Shown: in pieces, positions 33,203-45,504 of the stretch
Layout: every line of letters starts with the position of its first letter
Numbering within the stretch: position 1 is the first letter of the stretch
NCBI GenBank assembly: GCA_009363875.1
Contig: CM018680.1
Span: 17,741,608 to 17,805,607 of the forward strand
Reading direction: 5' to 3'
DNA length: 64,000 nucleotides
Source: Mikania micrantha
Lineage: Eukaryota; Streptophyta; Magnoliopsida; Asterales; Asteraceae
The notes under the pieces: generated by a model
Database searches by the model: none
What the model was told of the DNA's origin: nothing
The model's input: the letters and a program-made list of their open reading frames with translations, nothing else
Made by a program: the position numbers and the translations under genes

Positions 33203-34286
33203 ATCTGTCACACCCCCGCTAGAGCAGAAACACGAGGGTGTCACGAAATCGGATCTCTGAACGCATTGTGTTTAAAGAAACTACTAGCATGCATTCATGG
33301 TCCATAAACGATACATAATGTCAGTTACAATATTCCAAAATAAATACAACATATAAAGATTCTTCATATTGCCTAACTATCAGAACAATATTTTCCAAAT
33401 CTTCGGTTGTATCACAAAAGAGCATGCATATTCCAAGCTTAGTTATTTCCTGAAATACATGCATAAAAAGGGTCAACTAAAATAGTTGGTGAGTCCGTAG
33501 GTTTATGACTCGATAAAATGTTGAAGAAAAGTATTTATAAAATTTATCCATATAATGTTTAAATTAAAATTAGCACAAGTGAATGATTATTTAACCATGA
33601 GCCCACAACCAAACCTATGACTTTTCGCCCCATAATGCCAACAATCAATCAAATATATAGTAAATGGAAATATACATTCATTTAAGCCCAGGCACTTGGG
33701 AACGATTTGGTGCGACCAAAATCTCGAAATGAATGGGGTCGTCAGCCCGATAGCACTATCCATATTAATCCACGGCTCGTCAATTGAGCTAAATAGTTGT
33801 GGAATTACAGATATAATACATACATTCATACATATATATCAATGGGGACTTTGAATAAGTACTCATGAAATAAACATTCAAACAAGTATCATTTTAATAA
33901 ACACGTATGGATAAGTAAGATAGCAAGTATTTCACCCCAAAAGGTATAAATATTTAAATAAAAAGGGGCTACAAAACTCACATTGAGTAGTGATCAGTAG
34001 GTTCCAAGTAACGGTGTGTTTAGGGTTCAGTGTCCTTTTCGGGCCCTACAAAAGTATGTCGCTTTTTGAGATTCATGGAATAACCCTTATAATAACGAAA
34101 TACATTTTTATCTTAATGTTTGTTAATTTAATTTAATTGTTTTTTTTAGTGTTCGTTTTATTTATAGTTAAATTGAGGGGTCTTACTTATTTGCCCAATT
34201 TTAGATAGGGGACTTACGATACCGCCCAAGATTATAATGAGAAACATTTATTTCATTTTACTCATTTATTATTTATTTATTTATTT

Positions 34287-34287
34287 A

Positions 34288-34364
<77 letters not shown>

Positions 34365-34365
34365 T
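34287..34365. repeat. (TTA)n microsatellite, long allele
   Basis: About 25 TTA units. The partner LTR (41104-41152) has about 16. Confidence 0.9.
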
Positions 34366-35448
34366 TATAAGGGCTATTGTAAGTTCAATATTAGCATTTC
34401 TTTCTTTTGTATATATTTAATGTGTTTGATTCGTAAATGTCTATTCCAAAGCTTTTCATTCATATGACCTATGCTTCAACATTAACTTATTCTTATATTT
34501 TTCAAGTGTATTTATGTCACCCCCTTTGGGTTTATATATTACTTAGGAAGTTTTAAATTAAAGATGAAACATTGGTCAAGACCTTTTACCTACCCATGCA
34601 TGCATGTTTATGTTAATACATGTAAGCTGGGTATGTATTCATATCCTTTAGTCAAATTTTAATTATTCATATATATTCTCTAGCTTCCTTTTTGCTTATT
34701 CTAACTCGATTTTTAGGTGCATATTTTATTGAAGCTCCTCCTTTGTAAATCTGAACACATGGTTATTAGTATGTATAAAAGATCCTATAACTACTCATAG
34801 TTTTATGTCTACGTGGTTTATCAGTAAGTTAGTTGTGGATAATTCTTTAGTCACTGATCAACTTTTCTTTCTTGGTTGAGTTGGTTCTTACGTATGCATG
34901 GTTGTATAAAACTGTCAATGGTTTACTAATTCAATGGTCTGGCCCATGCAACAACTTCTTTAGACTTTATATAAATATTTGAATGAGTGGTTACGGGTTT
35001 GCTCTTGATTTCTAATAAGGTTCACTCCTCAATTAACCAGAAAACGTTTATTTAATGCATTAGTTGATTAAGATCTTCTTGCATGAGCTTACCCTTTTAC
35101 GGTTATTATTTATACTACTGGTCTAGAAGGACTTACGGGAAGCAAGCTAAGCTGGAGGAGATGAGGATGTCGAGGAGTATGCTGGTTGTTTCCTGGACTG
35201 ATCACCACGCCTAGAACGGTTGGGGTGCTGGTAGGTTACGTGCTGGTTGTCGACAGTTTCTTCCTTTCCGACTGCTGCTGCCTTTCTGCTTTTGTTGAAG
35301 CTGCTACTGGGAGCTAAGAGAGCTGGGAGGTGGTTGTTTTTGTAGAGAATCGAAGGAAGAAAAGGGATGGGAGTTGCTTTGTTTTCTGCCGAGAAGAACA
35401 AGGGAAATATGTTGTTGAGGTGTGAGTTTTGCTTCAACCTTTGGTCGG

Positions 35449-35456
35449 TATTTATA
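35449..35456 (-). promoter_or_regulatory. LTR TATA box
   Basis: TATAAATA on the minus strand, preceded by CTCCC. The partner LTR has the same box at 42245-42238. Confidence 0.65.
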
Positions 35457-36544
35457 GGGAGTTTGGAGGTCGATTAGAGTTGGGAATTGGGGGGAAACCT
35501 CTTAGTTGAGATTGAACTAATCTTTACTTCATAATTTGTTTTGATATGAATTATTTCTTGAGAGTTAATTCAAAGGTTTGCTTATTCTTTGCTGCAGTTT
35601 TAGAAAAGTCCCATCAGATAGTTGATGGGTGTCATTATCCTTGTTTTTGGCAGCTCATGGTAAGGGATTAGGGGCATGGTTCTCGGTTGAAAAGGGTGAG
35701 GGTAGGCTGTCTTAGGACTGCTGAACAGCAGGTGAGGAAGCTTCATGGCAAGTACTTTTTAGATCCACAAGGACTCCTTATTATCTGCCACCATATCTTG
35801 CATCAGCACGTGTCTTGTCTGGTTGCTTTAACAGCACTATTGGGCTACTACATTAATGTTAAATGATACTATGATAGATGTCTTGTGAAGAGGTGTCAAT
35901 GTCACGTTTTCTATTATCTTCCCCATGTATTTTTAGTGGTGTTGGGACGTGATCCTTTTCGTTTAAGATTAGTTGGTTGTTGGGTTTTCTCATAGGTTCC
36001 CGGCTGGTCATTTGGTTTGGTTTGGTTAGTCTAGATCAAGAAAGGTTGATTTGTTTTGATGATCTAATTTGGTTCAAGCAGTCGATCCATCTTTTTTAGG
36101 TTCATAATTGGTGGGTTATTTCTTTGTTTAAGGCTAGGATATTTCTAAGATGAAATAGAACTAAGAATAAACCACCTTGTTTAGATTAAACCTTATGAGC
36201 TTGATTAATGCATGGAATTAGGAACAAGGTTTTCATGAGGCCATATTCTTGTATTTACATACGTGTGTATATACTTACACATGTGTACTCATATATTATG
36301 CTTATCTTTGGTTGGTTCATCAATTATCTATCTGGCTTGGTTATAGGTTAGGGATTCCGATCGGCCAAGAAAAAAATGAAAAATAATCTTATACACTCCT
36401 CATAGTTATTTATTTTATGGTTATTTTTATCTATCTTGGTTAACTTGGTTGTTCATACTTTAATATACGCAAGGATGATTTAAATTTATATAATGATAAC
36501 AAGGGTTTAATATTTGAGAACTTGCTTTTGTGTCGGATGTTACA

Positions 36545-36579
36545 GTCTCCCCCGGTTAGCAGAATTTCGTCCCGAAATT
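36545..36579 (-). promoter_or_regulatory. Pre-PPT palindrome and polypurine tract
   Basis: AATTTCGGGACGAAATT (36579-36563) overlaps the pol stop codon and is followed by AACCGGGGGAGAC just before the LTR. Confidence 0.9.
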
Positions 36580-37784
36580 TAGTTACGGTCAGGAGCCGAC
36601 ACATTTGTAAATAGGTGAGGATATTTTTGTTTCATTTGATCCTCACGTTCCCACGTAAACTCTGGACCTCGTTTAGAGTTCCATCTAACCTTAACAATCG
36701 GTATTCGACTTCTCTTTAGCTTTTTCATTTCACGATCCATAATTTCAATGGGTTCTTCGATGAAATGCAGCTTGTCATCGAGTCGAACTTCGTCAAGTGG
36801 AATTATCAATGATTCATCCAATAAACACTTTTTAAGATTTGATGCGTGAAACACGTCATGCACCCCACCAAGTTCTTGGGGTAATTTAAGTTTATAAGCT
36901 ACTGGACCAATCCTATCTAGGATTTCAAAAGGTCCAACGTATCTTGGTGCCAATTTTCCCTTTTTACCAAATCGCACCACGCCTTTCCACGGAGACACTT
37001 TCAACATTACTTTATCACCAATTGAAAACTCTAGTGGTTTCCTTCAGTGATCGGCATAGCTCTTTTGTCGGTCTCTGGCGGCTTTGATCCTTTCCTTTAT
37101 TTGTGCGATTTTGTCGGTTGTTTCTTGAATTATCTCTGGCCCAATAAGTTGGCTTTCTCCAATTTCGGCCCAACAGACTGGTGATCGACATTTTCTACCA
37201 TACAAGGCTTCAAAAGGTGCACATTGAATGCTCGTGTGGTAACTATTATTGTAAGAGAATTCAATTAATGGAAGGTGAGCATCCAAATTTCCACCAAAAT
37301 CTACCACACAGCATCTAAGCATGTCCTCCAACGTTTGAATTGTTCTTTTTGTTTGGCCATCAGTCTGAGGGTGATAAGCAGTGCTTAGATCTAAACATGT
37401 TCCCATAGCTTTTTGCAGGGATTGCCAAAACCGAGACGTGAATCGACTGTCTCTATCAGATATAATCGAGATAGGCACTCCATGTCGAGTTACAACTTCA
37501 TTAATGTAGAGTCGAGCCAGTTTCTCCATCTTGAAATCCTCCCTAATTGGCAGAAAATGGGCAGATTTTGTTAAGCGATCATCTATAACCCATATGGAGT
37601 CATGACCACTCGAGGTACGTGGAAGCTTGGTTATAAAATCCATAGAAATTTGTTCCCATTTCCACTGAGGGATTTTTGGTTGTTGTAACAAACCTGAGGG
37701 CTTTTGGTGTTCAGCCTTGACTTTGGAGCACGTTAAGCACTTTCCGACATATACAGCCATATCCTTTTTATCCCAGGCCACCAA
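36579..37784 (-). pseudogene. Ty3 integrase with chromodomain-like tail
   Basis: It follows a one-base frameshift near 37766 in WWPGIK/KKDMAVYV. Core motifs are MDFITKLPRTSSGHDSIW and SDRDSRFTSRFW; DGQTKRTIQ has lysine (37349-37347) for the catalytic glutamate, as in the 15988-27346 element. A stop near 37044 (ADH-stop-RKPLEF) separates the tail: VSPWKGVVRFGKKGKLAPRY, HASNLKKCLLDES, EIMDREMKKLKRSRIPIVK, WEREDQMKQKYPHLF. The natural stop is at 36579-36581. Confidence 0.92.
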
Positions 37785-39133
37785 TAGAATTCTTTGAGAT
37801 CTTTGTACATTTTGTCGGCACCAGGATGAATCGAGTACTTAGACTTGTGGGATTCATCAAAGATTAATTCCCGCAAGTGGTTCAGATCAGGAACCCATAT
37901 TCTTTCTTGAAAGTACAGGACCTCATCATCCTTTGATCCTAGCTTTTTCTCTGCTCCACATAACAGTTCATCTTTTAACTCTTTGTTCCTTAAGACTTCT
38001 TGTTGTGCATTTAGAATTTGTGTCTTAAGAGTCGTTTGAATTGTCATTCCTAGAGCTCGTACGCGTATAGGCTTGACTCTTTCTTTCCTACTCAATGCAT
38101 CCGCAACTACGTTGGCCTTGCCTGGGTGGTAACGGATTTCACAGTCGTAATCGTTTAATAATTCTACCCATCGCCTTTGTCGCATATTGAGCATTTTCTG
38201 GTCAAGAATGTGTTGGAGACTTTTGTGGTAGGTATAGATGAGACACTTTGTACCATATAGATAATGTCTCCAAATTTTTAGTGCAAAAATGACTGCTCCT
38301 AACTCAAGATCATGAGTGGTGTAATTCTCTTCATGAACCTTGAGTTGTCGAGAGGCGTACGCAATAACCTTGTCTTTTTGCATTAGCACACAACCAAGGC
38401 CTTGGTGCGATGCGTCACAGAATACAACAAAGTTATCGATACCCTCCGGGAGAGATAGGATAGGTGCATTGCATAACTTATGTTTCAACAGTTGGAAGGC
38501 ATCCTCCTGTTCTTTTCCCCAATCGTATTTTCTATCCTTTTGTGTCAAAGCAGTTAGGGGTTGGGCTATCTTGGAAAAATTTTCGATAAATCTTCGGTAA
38601 TAACCGGCCAACCCTAAGAACTGTCGGATCTCCGTTGGGGTTGTTGGTGCTTCCCATTGTTTCACTGCTTCTATCTTGCTTGGGTCCACGTGAATTCCTT
38701 TTTCATTAATTACATGACCGAGAAAGTGAACTTCTCTTAGCCAGAACTCACACTAGGAAAATTTAGCATACAACTTTTCCTTAGCTAGTAGTTCTAAAAC
38801 CAACCTTAAGTGTTGTTCGTGGTCTTGTTGATTTTGAGAATATATTAATATATCATCAATGAATACAATCACAAATTTATCGAGATATGGCTTGCAGACT
38901 CGATTCATTAAGTCCATGAACACGGCAGGGGCATTAGTCAGCCCAAAAGGCATTACTAGAAATTCATAGTGCCCATACCGAGTTCTAAAGGCCGTTTTAG
39001 GGATGTCTTCCTCTTGAATACGTAGTTGGTGATAACCCGACCGAAGGTCAGTCTTTGAAAAATAAGTTGACCCTTGTAATTGGTCGAACAGATCATCAAT
39101 ACGGGGAAGAGGATAACGGTTCTTGATCGTCAC
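37733..39133 (-). pseudogene. Ty3 reverse transcriptase, RNase H and integrase zinc region
   Basis: RT reads MTIKNRYPLPRIDDLFDQLQ, MPFGLTNAPAVFMDL and VFIDDILIYS, then a stop at 38753-38755 in AKFS-stop-CEF. RNase H follows in the same frame: VVFCDASHQGLGCVLMQ, THDLELGAVIFALKIWRH, HKSLQHILDQ, VVADALSRKERV. The integrase zinc segment DESHKSKYSIHPGADKMY closes it. Catalytic aspartates are intact. Confidence 0.94.
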
Positions 39134-39142
39134 TTTATTCAG

Positions 39143-39913
39143 TTATCTGTAATCAATACACATTCGGAATGTGCCGTCCTTCTTTTTCACAAACAGCATT
39201 GGTGCTCCCCAAGGAGATAAGCTTGGTCTAATGAATCCTCGATCCAATAGTTCTTGTAATTGATTGGATAACTCTTTAATCTCCGATGGTGCTAAGCGAT
39301 AAGGAGATCTAGCAATTGGTGCGGCTCCAGGGACTAAGTCGATGCGAAACTCGACTTGTCGAATAGGTGGTAAACCAGGAAGGTCTTCCGGAAAGACTTC
39401 GGGGAAGTTTCTCACAACGGGTATATCATCAATCTTCCTCTCCTTAATCTCCCTCACCTTTATATGGGCTAAGAATGCTTGGTATTCCTTCCTTAGATAT
39501 TTTTGGGCTTTCATGGTAGATATGATGTGAAAACTTCTTTCGGGAGTTTCACCTTTGATTTCAAGTGTTTCGTCATTCGGGAGCGGAATGCGAATAATTT
39601 TATCAAAACACTTGATCTCGGCTTTATTTTTAGATAACCAATCCATCCCTACGACTACATCAAAGCTTCCAAGTTGAATTGGAATAAGGTCAATGTCGAA
39701 TGAGTGATTCTCTAAACTTATTTTGCATCCTTTAAGGATAGTTTGAGCTTTTAATAATTTTCCATTGGCCAATTCAATTGTGTAGGGTTCATTCAAGGGA
39801 ATCGGTTTTTGTGTGATCAAGCATTCAAATTCAGGGGATATAAAACACTTATCAGCACCCGTATCGAATAAAACAGATGCATAGTTATTATTGATAAGGT
39901 ATGTACCTGTCAC
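39143..39913 (-). pseudogene. Ty3 protease and start of reverse transcriptase
   Basis: VLFDTGADKCFIS carries an intact DTG site, and IQLGSFDVVVGMDWLSKNKA follows. Then come VFPEDLPGLPPIRQVEFRID and FRMCIDYR before a stop at 39143-39145 where neighbours read ELNK. Only this stop separates it from the rest of RT. Confidence 0.93.
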
Positions 39914-39970
39914 TACGTTGGGATCCTGACGAGCTTCCTTTGCTCCAAGAACGAAAGCTCTTCCCCTACC

Positions 39971-40475
39971 CTAATTTCCTCCATTTGTTGGTCCGCGCTG
40001 TAATTTTGGACACACATTTCTCAAGTGTTCCAAACTTCCACACTCATAACAGACTCTTTGACTACTTCCGCAGTTTCGAGCAAAATGCCCCGTCTTCTTA
40101 CATTGTGAACAGATAGGACATTCTCCTTGGTGATACAAGTTACACTTGTTGCATTTTGATGGTGGAGGTGCTTTATTTTCATGTGTGATTGCCCCATAGT
40201 TGCGGGCAGTTGTGGTCTTCTTGCTTGGTGCGTTTTCCGGGCGTGAGCTCTCAAACTTTCGCTTTTCCCCTGCACCTTTCTTTGCCAGTGTTCCTGTTCT
40301 GATCATCTCATCAGTCAATTGTCCTGCCAGGAGGATGGCACTTTTCAATGTGGTTGGTCGAGAGGAAGTGACCAAGCCCCGAATTTGAGGTGCCAAACCC
40401 CAGACATACCTCTCCACCTTCTTGGCTTCCGAGTTAACCATATGTGGGAGTAAGCATGACAACTCATGAAATATA
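39971..40475 (-). pseudogene. gag: Ty3 gag C-terminal half
   Basis: Similarity starts at FHELSCLLPHMV, directly at the junction with LTR sequence (about 40469-40475). ERYVWGLAPQIRGLV is followed by a basic linker, and CNKCNLYHQGECPICSQC, then GHFARNC and CYECGSLEHLRNVC form zinc knuckles. It ends at TAG (39971-39973), after which the same frame continues into protease. Confidence 0.9.
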
Positions 40476-41105
40476 TAGTAAATGGAAATATACATTCATT
40501 TAAGCCCAGGCACTTGGGAACGATTTGGTGCGACCAAAATCACGAAATGAATGGGGTCGTCAGCCCGATAGCACTATCCATATTAATCCACGGCTCGTCA
40601 ATTGAGCTAAATAGTTGTGGAATTACAGATATAATACATACATTCATACATATATATCAATGGGGACTTTGAATAAGTACTCATGAAATAAACATTCAAA
40701 CAAGTATCATTTTAATAAACACGTATGGATAAGTAAGATAGCAAGTATTTCACCCCAAAAGGTATAAATATTTAAATAAAAAGGGGCTACGAAACTCACA
40801 TTGAGTAGTGATCAGTAGGTTCCAAGTAACGATGTGTTTAGGGTTTAGTGTCCTTTTCGGGCCCTACAAAAGTATGGCGCTTTTTGAGATTCATGGAATA
40901 ACCCTTATAATAACGAAATACATTTTTATCTTAATGTTTGTTAATTTAATTTAATTGTTTTTTTTAGTGTTTGTTTTATTTATAGTTAAATTGAGGGGTC
41001 TTACTTATTTGCCCAATTTTAGATAGGGGACTTACGATACCGCCCAAGATTATAATGAGAAACATTTATTTCATTTTACTCATTTATTATTTATTTATTT
41101 ATTTA

Positions 41106-41152
<47 letters not shown>

Positions 41153-43329
41153 TTATAAGGGCTATTGTAAGTTCAATATTAGCATTTCTTTCTTTTGTAT
41201 ATATTTAATGTGTTTGATTCGTAAATGTCTATTCCAAAGCTTTTCATTCATATGACCTATGCTTCAACATTAACTTATTCTTATATTTTTCAAGTGTATT
41301 TATGTCACCCCCTTTGGGTTTATATATTACTTAGGAAGTTTTAAATTAAAGATGAAACATTGGTCAAGACCTTTTACCTACCCATGCATGCATGTTTATG
41401 TTAATACATGTAAGCTGGGTATGTATTCATATCGTTTAGTCAAATTTTAATTATTCATATATATTCTCTAGCTTCCTTTTTGCTTATTCTAACTCGATTT
41501 TTAGGTGCATATTTTATTGAAGCTCCTCCTTTGTAAATCTGAACACATGGTTATTAGTATGTATAAAAGATCCTATAACTACTCATACTTTTATGTCTAC
41601 GTGGTTTATCAGTAAGTTAGTTGTGGATAATTCTTTAGTCACTGATCATCTTTTCTTTCTTGGTTGAGTTGGTTCTTACGTATGCATGGCTGTATAAAAC
41701 TGTCAATGGTTTACTAATTCAATGGTCTGGCCCATGCAACAACTTCTTTAGACTTTATATAAATATTTGAATGAGTGGTTACGGGTTTGCTCTTGATTTT
41801 TAATAAGGTTCACTCCTCAATTAACCATAAAACGTTTATTTAATGCATTAGTTGATTAAGATCTTCTTGCATGAGCTTACCCTTTTACGGTTATTATTTA
41901 TACTACTGGTCTAGAAGGACTTACGGGAAGCAAGCTAAGCTGGAGGAGATGAGGATGTCGAGGAGTATGCTGGTTGTTTCTTGGACTGATCACCACGCCT
42001 AGAACAGTTGGGGTGCTGGTAGGTTACGTGCTGGTTGTCGACAGTTTCTTCCTTTCCGACTGCTGCTGCCTTTCTGCTTTTGTTGAAGCTACTACGTGGG
42101 AGCTAAGAGAGCTGGGAGGTGGTTGTGTTAGTAGAGAATCGAAGGAAGAAAAGGGATGGGAGTTGCTTTGTTTTCTGCCGAGAAGAACAAGGGAAAGATG
42201 TTGTTGAGGTGTGAGTTTTGCTCCAACCTTTGGTCGGTATTTATAGGGAGTTTGGAGGTCGATTAGAGCTGGGAATTGGGGGGAAACCTCTTAGTTGAGA
42301 TTGAACTAATCTTTACTTCATAATTTGTTTTGATATGAATTATTTCTTGAGAGTTAATTCAAAGGCTTGCTTATTCTTTGCTGCAGTTTTAGAAAAGTCC
42401 CATCAGATAGTTGATGGGTGTCATTATCCTGGTTTTTGGCAGCTCATGGTAAGGGATTAGGGGCATGGTTCTCGGTTGAAAAGGGTGAGGGTAGGCAGTC
42501 TTAGGACTGCTGAACAGCAGGTGAGGAAGCTTCATGGCAAGTACTTTTTAGATCCACAAGGACTCCTTAATATCTGCTACCATATCTTGCATCAGCACGT
42601 GTCTTGTCTGGTTGCTTTGACAGCACTATTGGGCTACTACATTAATGTTAAATGATACTATGATAGATGTCTTGTGAAGAGGTGTCAATGTCACGTTTTC
42701 TATTAGCTTCCCCATGTCTTTTTAGTGGTGTTGGGACGTGATCCTTTTCGTTTAAGATTAGTTGGTTGTTGGGTTTTCTCATAGGTTCCCGGCTGGTCAT
42801 TTGGTTTGGTTAGTCTAGATCAAGAAAGGTTGATTTGTTTTGATGATCTAATTTGGTTCAAGCAGTCGATCCATCTTTTATAGGTTCGTAATTGGTGGGT
42901 TAATTCTTTGTTTAGGGCTAGGATATTTCTAAGATGAAATAGAACTAAGAATAAACCACCTTGTTTAGATTAAACCTTATGAGCTTGATTAATGCATGGA
43001 ATTAGGAACAAGGTTTTCATGAGGCCATATTCTTGTATTTACATACGTGTGTATATACTTACACATCTGTACTCATATATTATGCTTATGTTTGGTTGGT
43101 TCATCAATTATCTATCTGGCTTGGTTATAGGTTAGGGATTCCGATCGGCCAAGAAAAAAAATGAAAAATAATCTTATACACTCCTCATAGTTATTTATTT
43201 TATGGTTATTTTTATCTATCTTGGTTAACTTGGTTGTTCATACTTTAATATACGCAAGGATGATTTAAATTTATATAATGATAACAAGGGTTTAATATTT
43301 GAGAACCTGCTTTTGTGTCGGATGTTACA
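40469..43329 (-). repeat. Partial LTR of minus-strand Ty3 element
   Basis: It aligns with 33651-36544 and lacks the last ~445 bp of the LTR, the primer site and gag N-terminus. At its junction with gag the bases AAATATA fit either side. TATA box at 42245-42238, TTA microsatellite at 41104-41152. Its outer end abuts the solo LTR at 43330. Confidence 0.92.
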
Positions 43330-44407
43330 TACATAAACCACTAGTAACGAGCGCGCATTTTGTGATAATTCTTTTGCATAGCAACACAGGTGAGCTAAAC
43401 ATTTTTTTTCAAACGCGGGGCTGAGAAGCATGCGTAAACCTTTTTATTTTAAATATGTTTTACGCAAATGCTTTTACTTATTGTATGCTTTATATATACA
43501 TGTATATACTCCTAGACTCATGTCTAGGTATTTGTTATGCATAACTAACTAATGAATTAATTAATTAATCTTATGAGTAATACCTAAATTGTAAAACTCT
43601 AAACAAACCCTTAGTAAATCAAGTTCAATTCATAGAATCTAAACTCAAAGTGTAACCAAGAGAATAAAAACTAAAGATCAAATTCTAGGAAATCTAATTT
43701 AGTGTGTGATCAATAAATCTAAGGATCCTATTTAAGAATCTATAATCATTGTGGAAATCATGGAATTCTAAAGATCAGAATCAAGAGACTCAAGAGAATC
43801 AAGGGAATCATAACCGTGTGTGAATCATTGAAATAATGAAATCATTAAGATCTAATGAAATCATTAATGCTTAAGTTAAGGTGGATGTCAGTTGTATGTA
43901 AATCAAGACCACGTTTAACACACAGAAAGTCCCGGCATAAATAGTAGACTCTTGTAGTCAAGCCATATGGGCATAACTAAAACGATCAAACGAAATCAAG
44001 AGAACAAAGACGATCAAAAATCAAAGGATATCCTAAAGTCCCAACATGTACAGTAGGCCAGAGGGTCATGCTGACGTGGGCATCATGAAAGTCCCGACGC
44101 ATACAGGTAGACTCATTTGGGTCATGCCTGATATGGGACACGTATGAGACGGTACAACTTGGACAACCACCAACAACTAAGTCTAATTTATTGAGTCAAA
44201 TAAGGCCCAATCATCATGTCTTAGTTGTATTTAAAGGATTAATTATTTATTTAATTAACCATTTAATATTATATTTCTACAAGTGCTTTGTTGAAATCAT
44301 GAATACATGGTGAACTCAAGAAATCAGTGATATTTCAATTTGTGGAAATCAAAATCTAATATGAATGTGAATGGAATGAAACGCTTAATTATCATTAACA
44401 ACAATTT

Positions 44408-44505
44408 GCTAAGCAGTCCAATATGTGGTGGGACGGTGGCTGGGTCCCCTACATATGCCCTATATATAAGCATACTTGATTGGATAGCATAGGTGGTCGT
44501 TGATG
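44408..44505 (+). ncRNA. Structured module, copy 7
   Basis: TCCAA/TTGGA and TATG/CATA form the outer stem. The inner loop is shortened to GGG-T-CCC. The core TGGTGGGACGGTGGCTGGG and CTACATATGCCCTATATATA is present. Confidence 0.6.
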
Positions 44506-44607
44506 AGGTTAAGGTTGTCATTTTGGGGGATCAAGGTAAACATTTTTCAGGGTAAAAAAATGCTATGAATCAAAGGTATTGGATGAAATGCTTAATTATC
44601 ACCAGGA

Positions 44608-44715
44608 ACAATATATCATGTGGTTCCGTATGTGGTGGGACGGTGGCTGTGGCTGGGGCTTGTCCCCTACATATGCCCTATATATAAGCATATTGAACTG
44701 GATGGTATAGGTGGT
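44608..44715 (+). ncRNA. Structured module, copy 8
   Basis: GTTC/GAAC and TATG/CATA form the outer stem. The inner stem is GGGG/CCCC. A short GTGGCT duplication lies inside the core (GGTGGCTGTGGCTGGGG). Confidence 0.6.
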
Positions 44716-45177
44716 TAATGGTGAGGTTAAGATTGTCATTCAAGTGGTTATTCAAACTCATTTTTTTAATAAAACTACATGAACTCACCAACCATGACTT
44801 GATCTTTTTGCATGACTTCTCAGGTGACGAACATTTCAATTAAGAAGTTATTGCTTTTGGACTAGGATGCCAGATAGAGGACTAGTGTTTTTGGACCTGC
44901 ATACTTTTGAAACATCATTTTACAGATTATTTTGTATATCTTGTGCAGATACAAGATAGAAGGATTATGATGTTGATAGCAAATTTACATTGTTAAATTA
45001 TGAACAAAACTGATGTAATTTAACTTTGTAATTCTATTTTCATTTAGCATTTTCTCATCATATATCATGTGCAATGTAAATAATCTGATCATCACGATTA
45101 TCATTCCCGATATCGCGCCCCGGGAACCTTCCACCCGACGGGGAAGTCAATCCAACCCGCCTGCCCAGGGTGTGACA

Positions 45178-45272
45178 ACTCTAGAGGGAGCTAAAACCAA
45201 AGCTTTAACTAAGTGTCTAAAGCCTTGTTCCTGGTGAAATAGCTAGTCCTCGAGGTTTCTTGCAGTTCAACA
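45178..45272 (+). repeat. Copia 5' LTR, last part
   Basis: It matches 59413-59507 closely (ACTCTAGAG to GCAGTTCAACA) and completes the LTR interrupted at 30709. Confidence 0.93.
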
Positions 45273-45273
45273 A

Positions 45274-45290
45274 TTGGTGTCAGAGCCTTG
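45274..45290 (+). other. Copia primer binding site
   Basis: TTGGTGTCAGAGCCTTG follows the LTR end. It differs from the canonical TGGTATCAGAGC by one base. Confidence 0.85.
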
Positions 45291-45504
45291 TCCTTAGTCT
45301 TGGTTTAATCATCAAGACTAAAACTCAAAGCTCTCACTGATATCTTGTTGTTTTAGTTTTCTGCATTCTATTTTTTCTGTCTTTCTATTTTCTTCAAATC
45401 TATAGGAGTTTGATTTTTGAACTGAACTGCGTTCAAAAATCATTCTAACAAATCACTTTGAGAACTCATCACTAGTTGATTTGCTCATAACTATTTGTGA
45501 ACCA

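Larger units (their letters stand above)
33206..36544 (-). repeat. Full LTR of minus-strand Ty3 element (3339 bp)
   Basis: On the minus strand it starts TGTAACATCCGACAC at 36544 and ends GGGGGTGTGACA at 33206. TATAAATA lies at 35456-35449 with a leader behind it. It contains a TTA microsatellite. It differs from 40469-43329 by roughly one or two bases per hundred by eye. Confidence 0.93.
32718..43329 (-). mobile_element. Minus-strand Ty3 element with order LTR, gag-pol, LTR, PBS, gag start
   Basis: Reading from 43329 downward: partial LTR (43329-40469), gag C-terminus to integrase (40475-36579), polypurine tract, full LTR (36544-33206), primer site (33202-33185) and gag N-terminus (33043-32718). 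The two LTR copies are nearly identical, so it is the youngest large insertion. The low-coordinate end has no LTR. This is not a simple element; see findings. Confidence 0.88.
30710..45177 (+). mobile_element. Ty3 solo LTR split by a nested element
   Basis: The left half (30710 to about 32717) starts TGTAACATCAGTG; the right half (43330-45177) ends CAGGGTGTGACA. Together they make about 3.85 kb, the size of the other LTRs of this type, with no coding region of their own. Target duplication is AATCT (30705-30709) and ACTCT (45178-45182), one change; the uninterrupted Copia 3' LTR shows ACTCT at the empty site. Confidence 0.85.
43330..45177 (+). repeat. Solo LTR, right half
   Basis: It continues the 30710 LTR: AGCGCGCATTTTG and GGTGAG with GGGGCTGAGAAGCATGC correspond to 6190-6300 of the first element, and the end corresponds to 8100-8216. 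It contains two structured modules. Confidence 0.88.

Noticed and set aside
34237..34467. Poly-leucine reading frame (also 41055-41255)
   Set aside because: Translation of the TTA microsatellite.
35147..35437. 96-codon minus-strand reading frame just after the LTR TATA box
   Set aside because: It opens with TTG, not ATG, lies wholly inside the LTR and shows no protein similarity; probably leader RNA.
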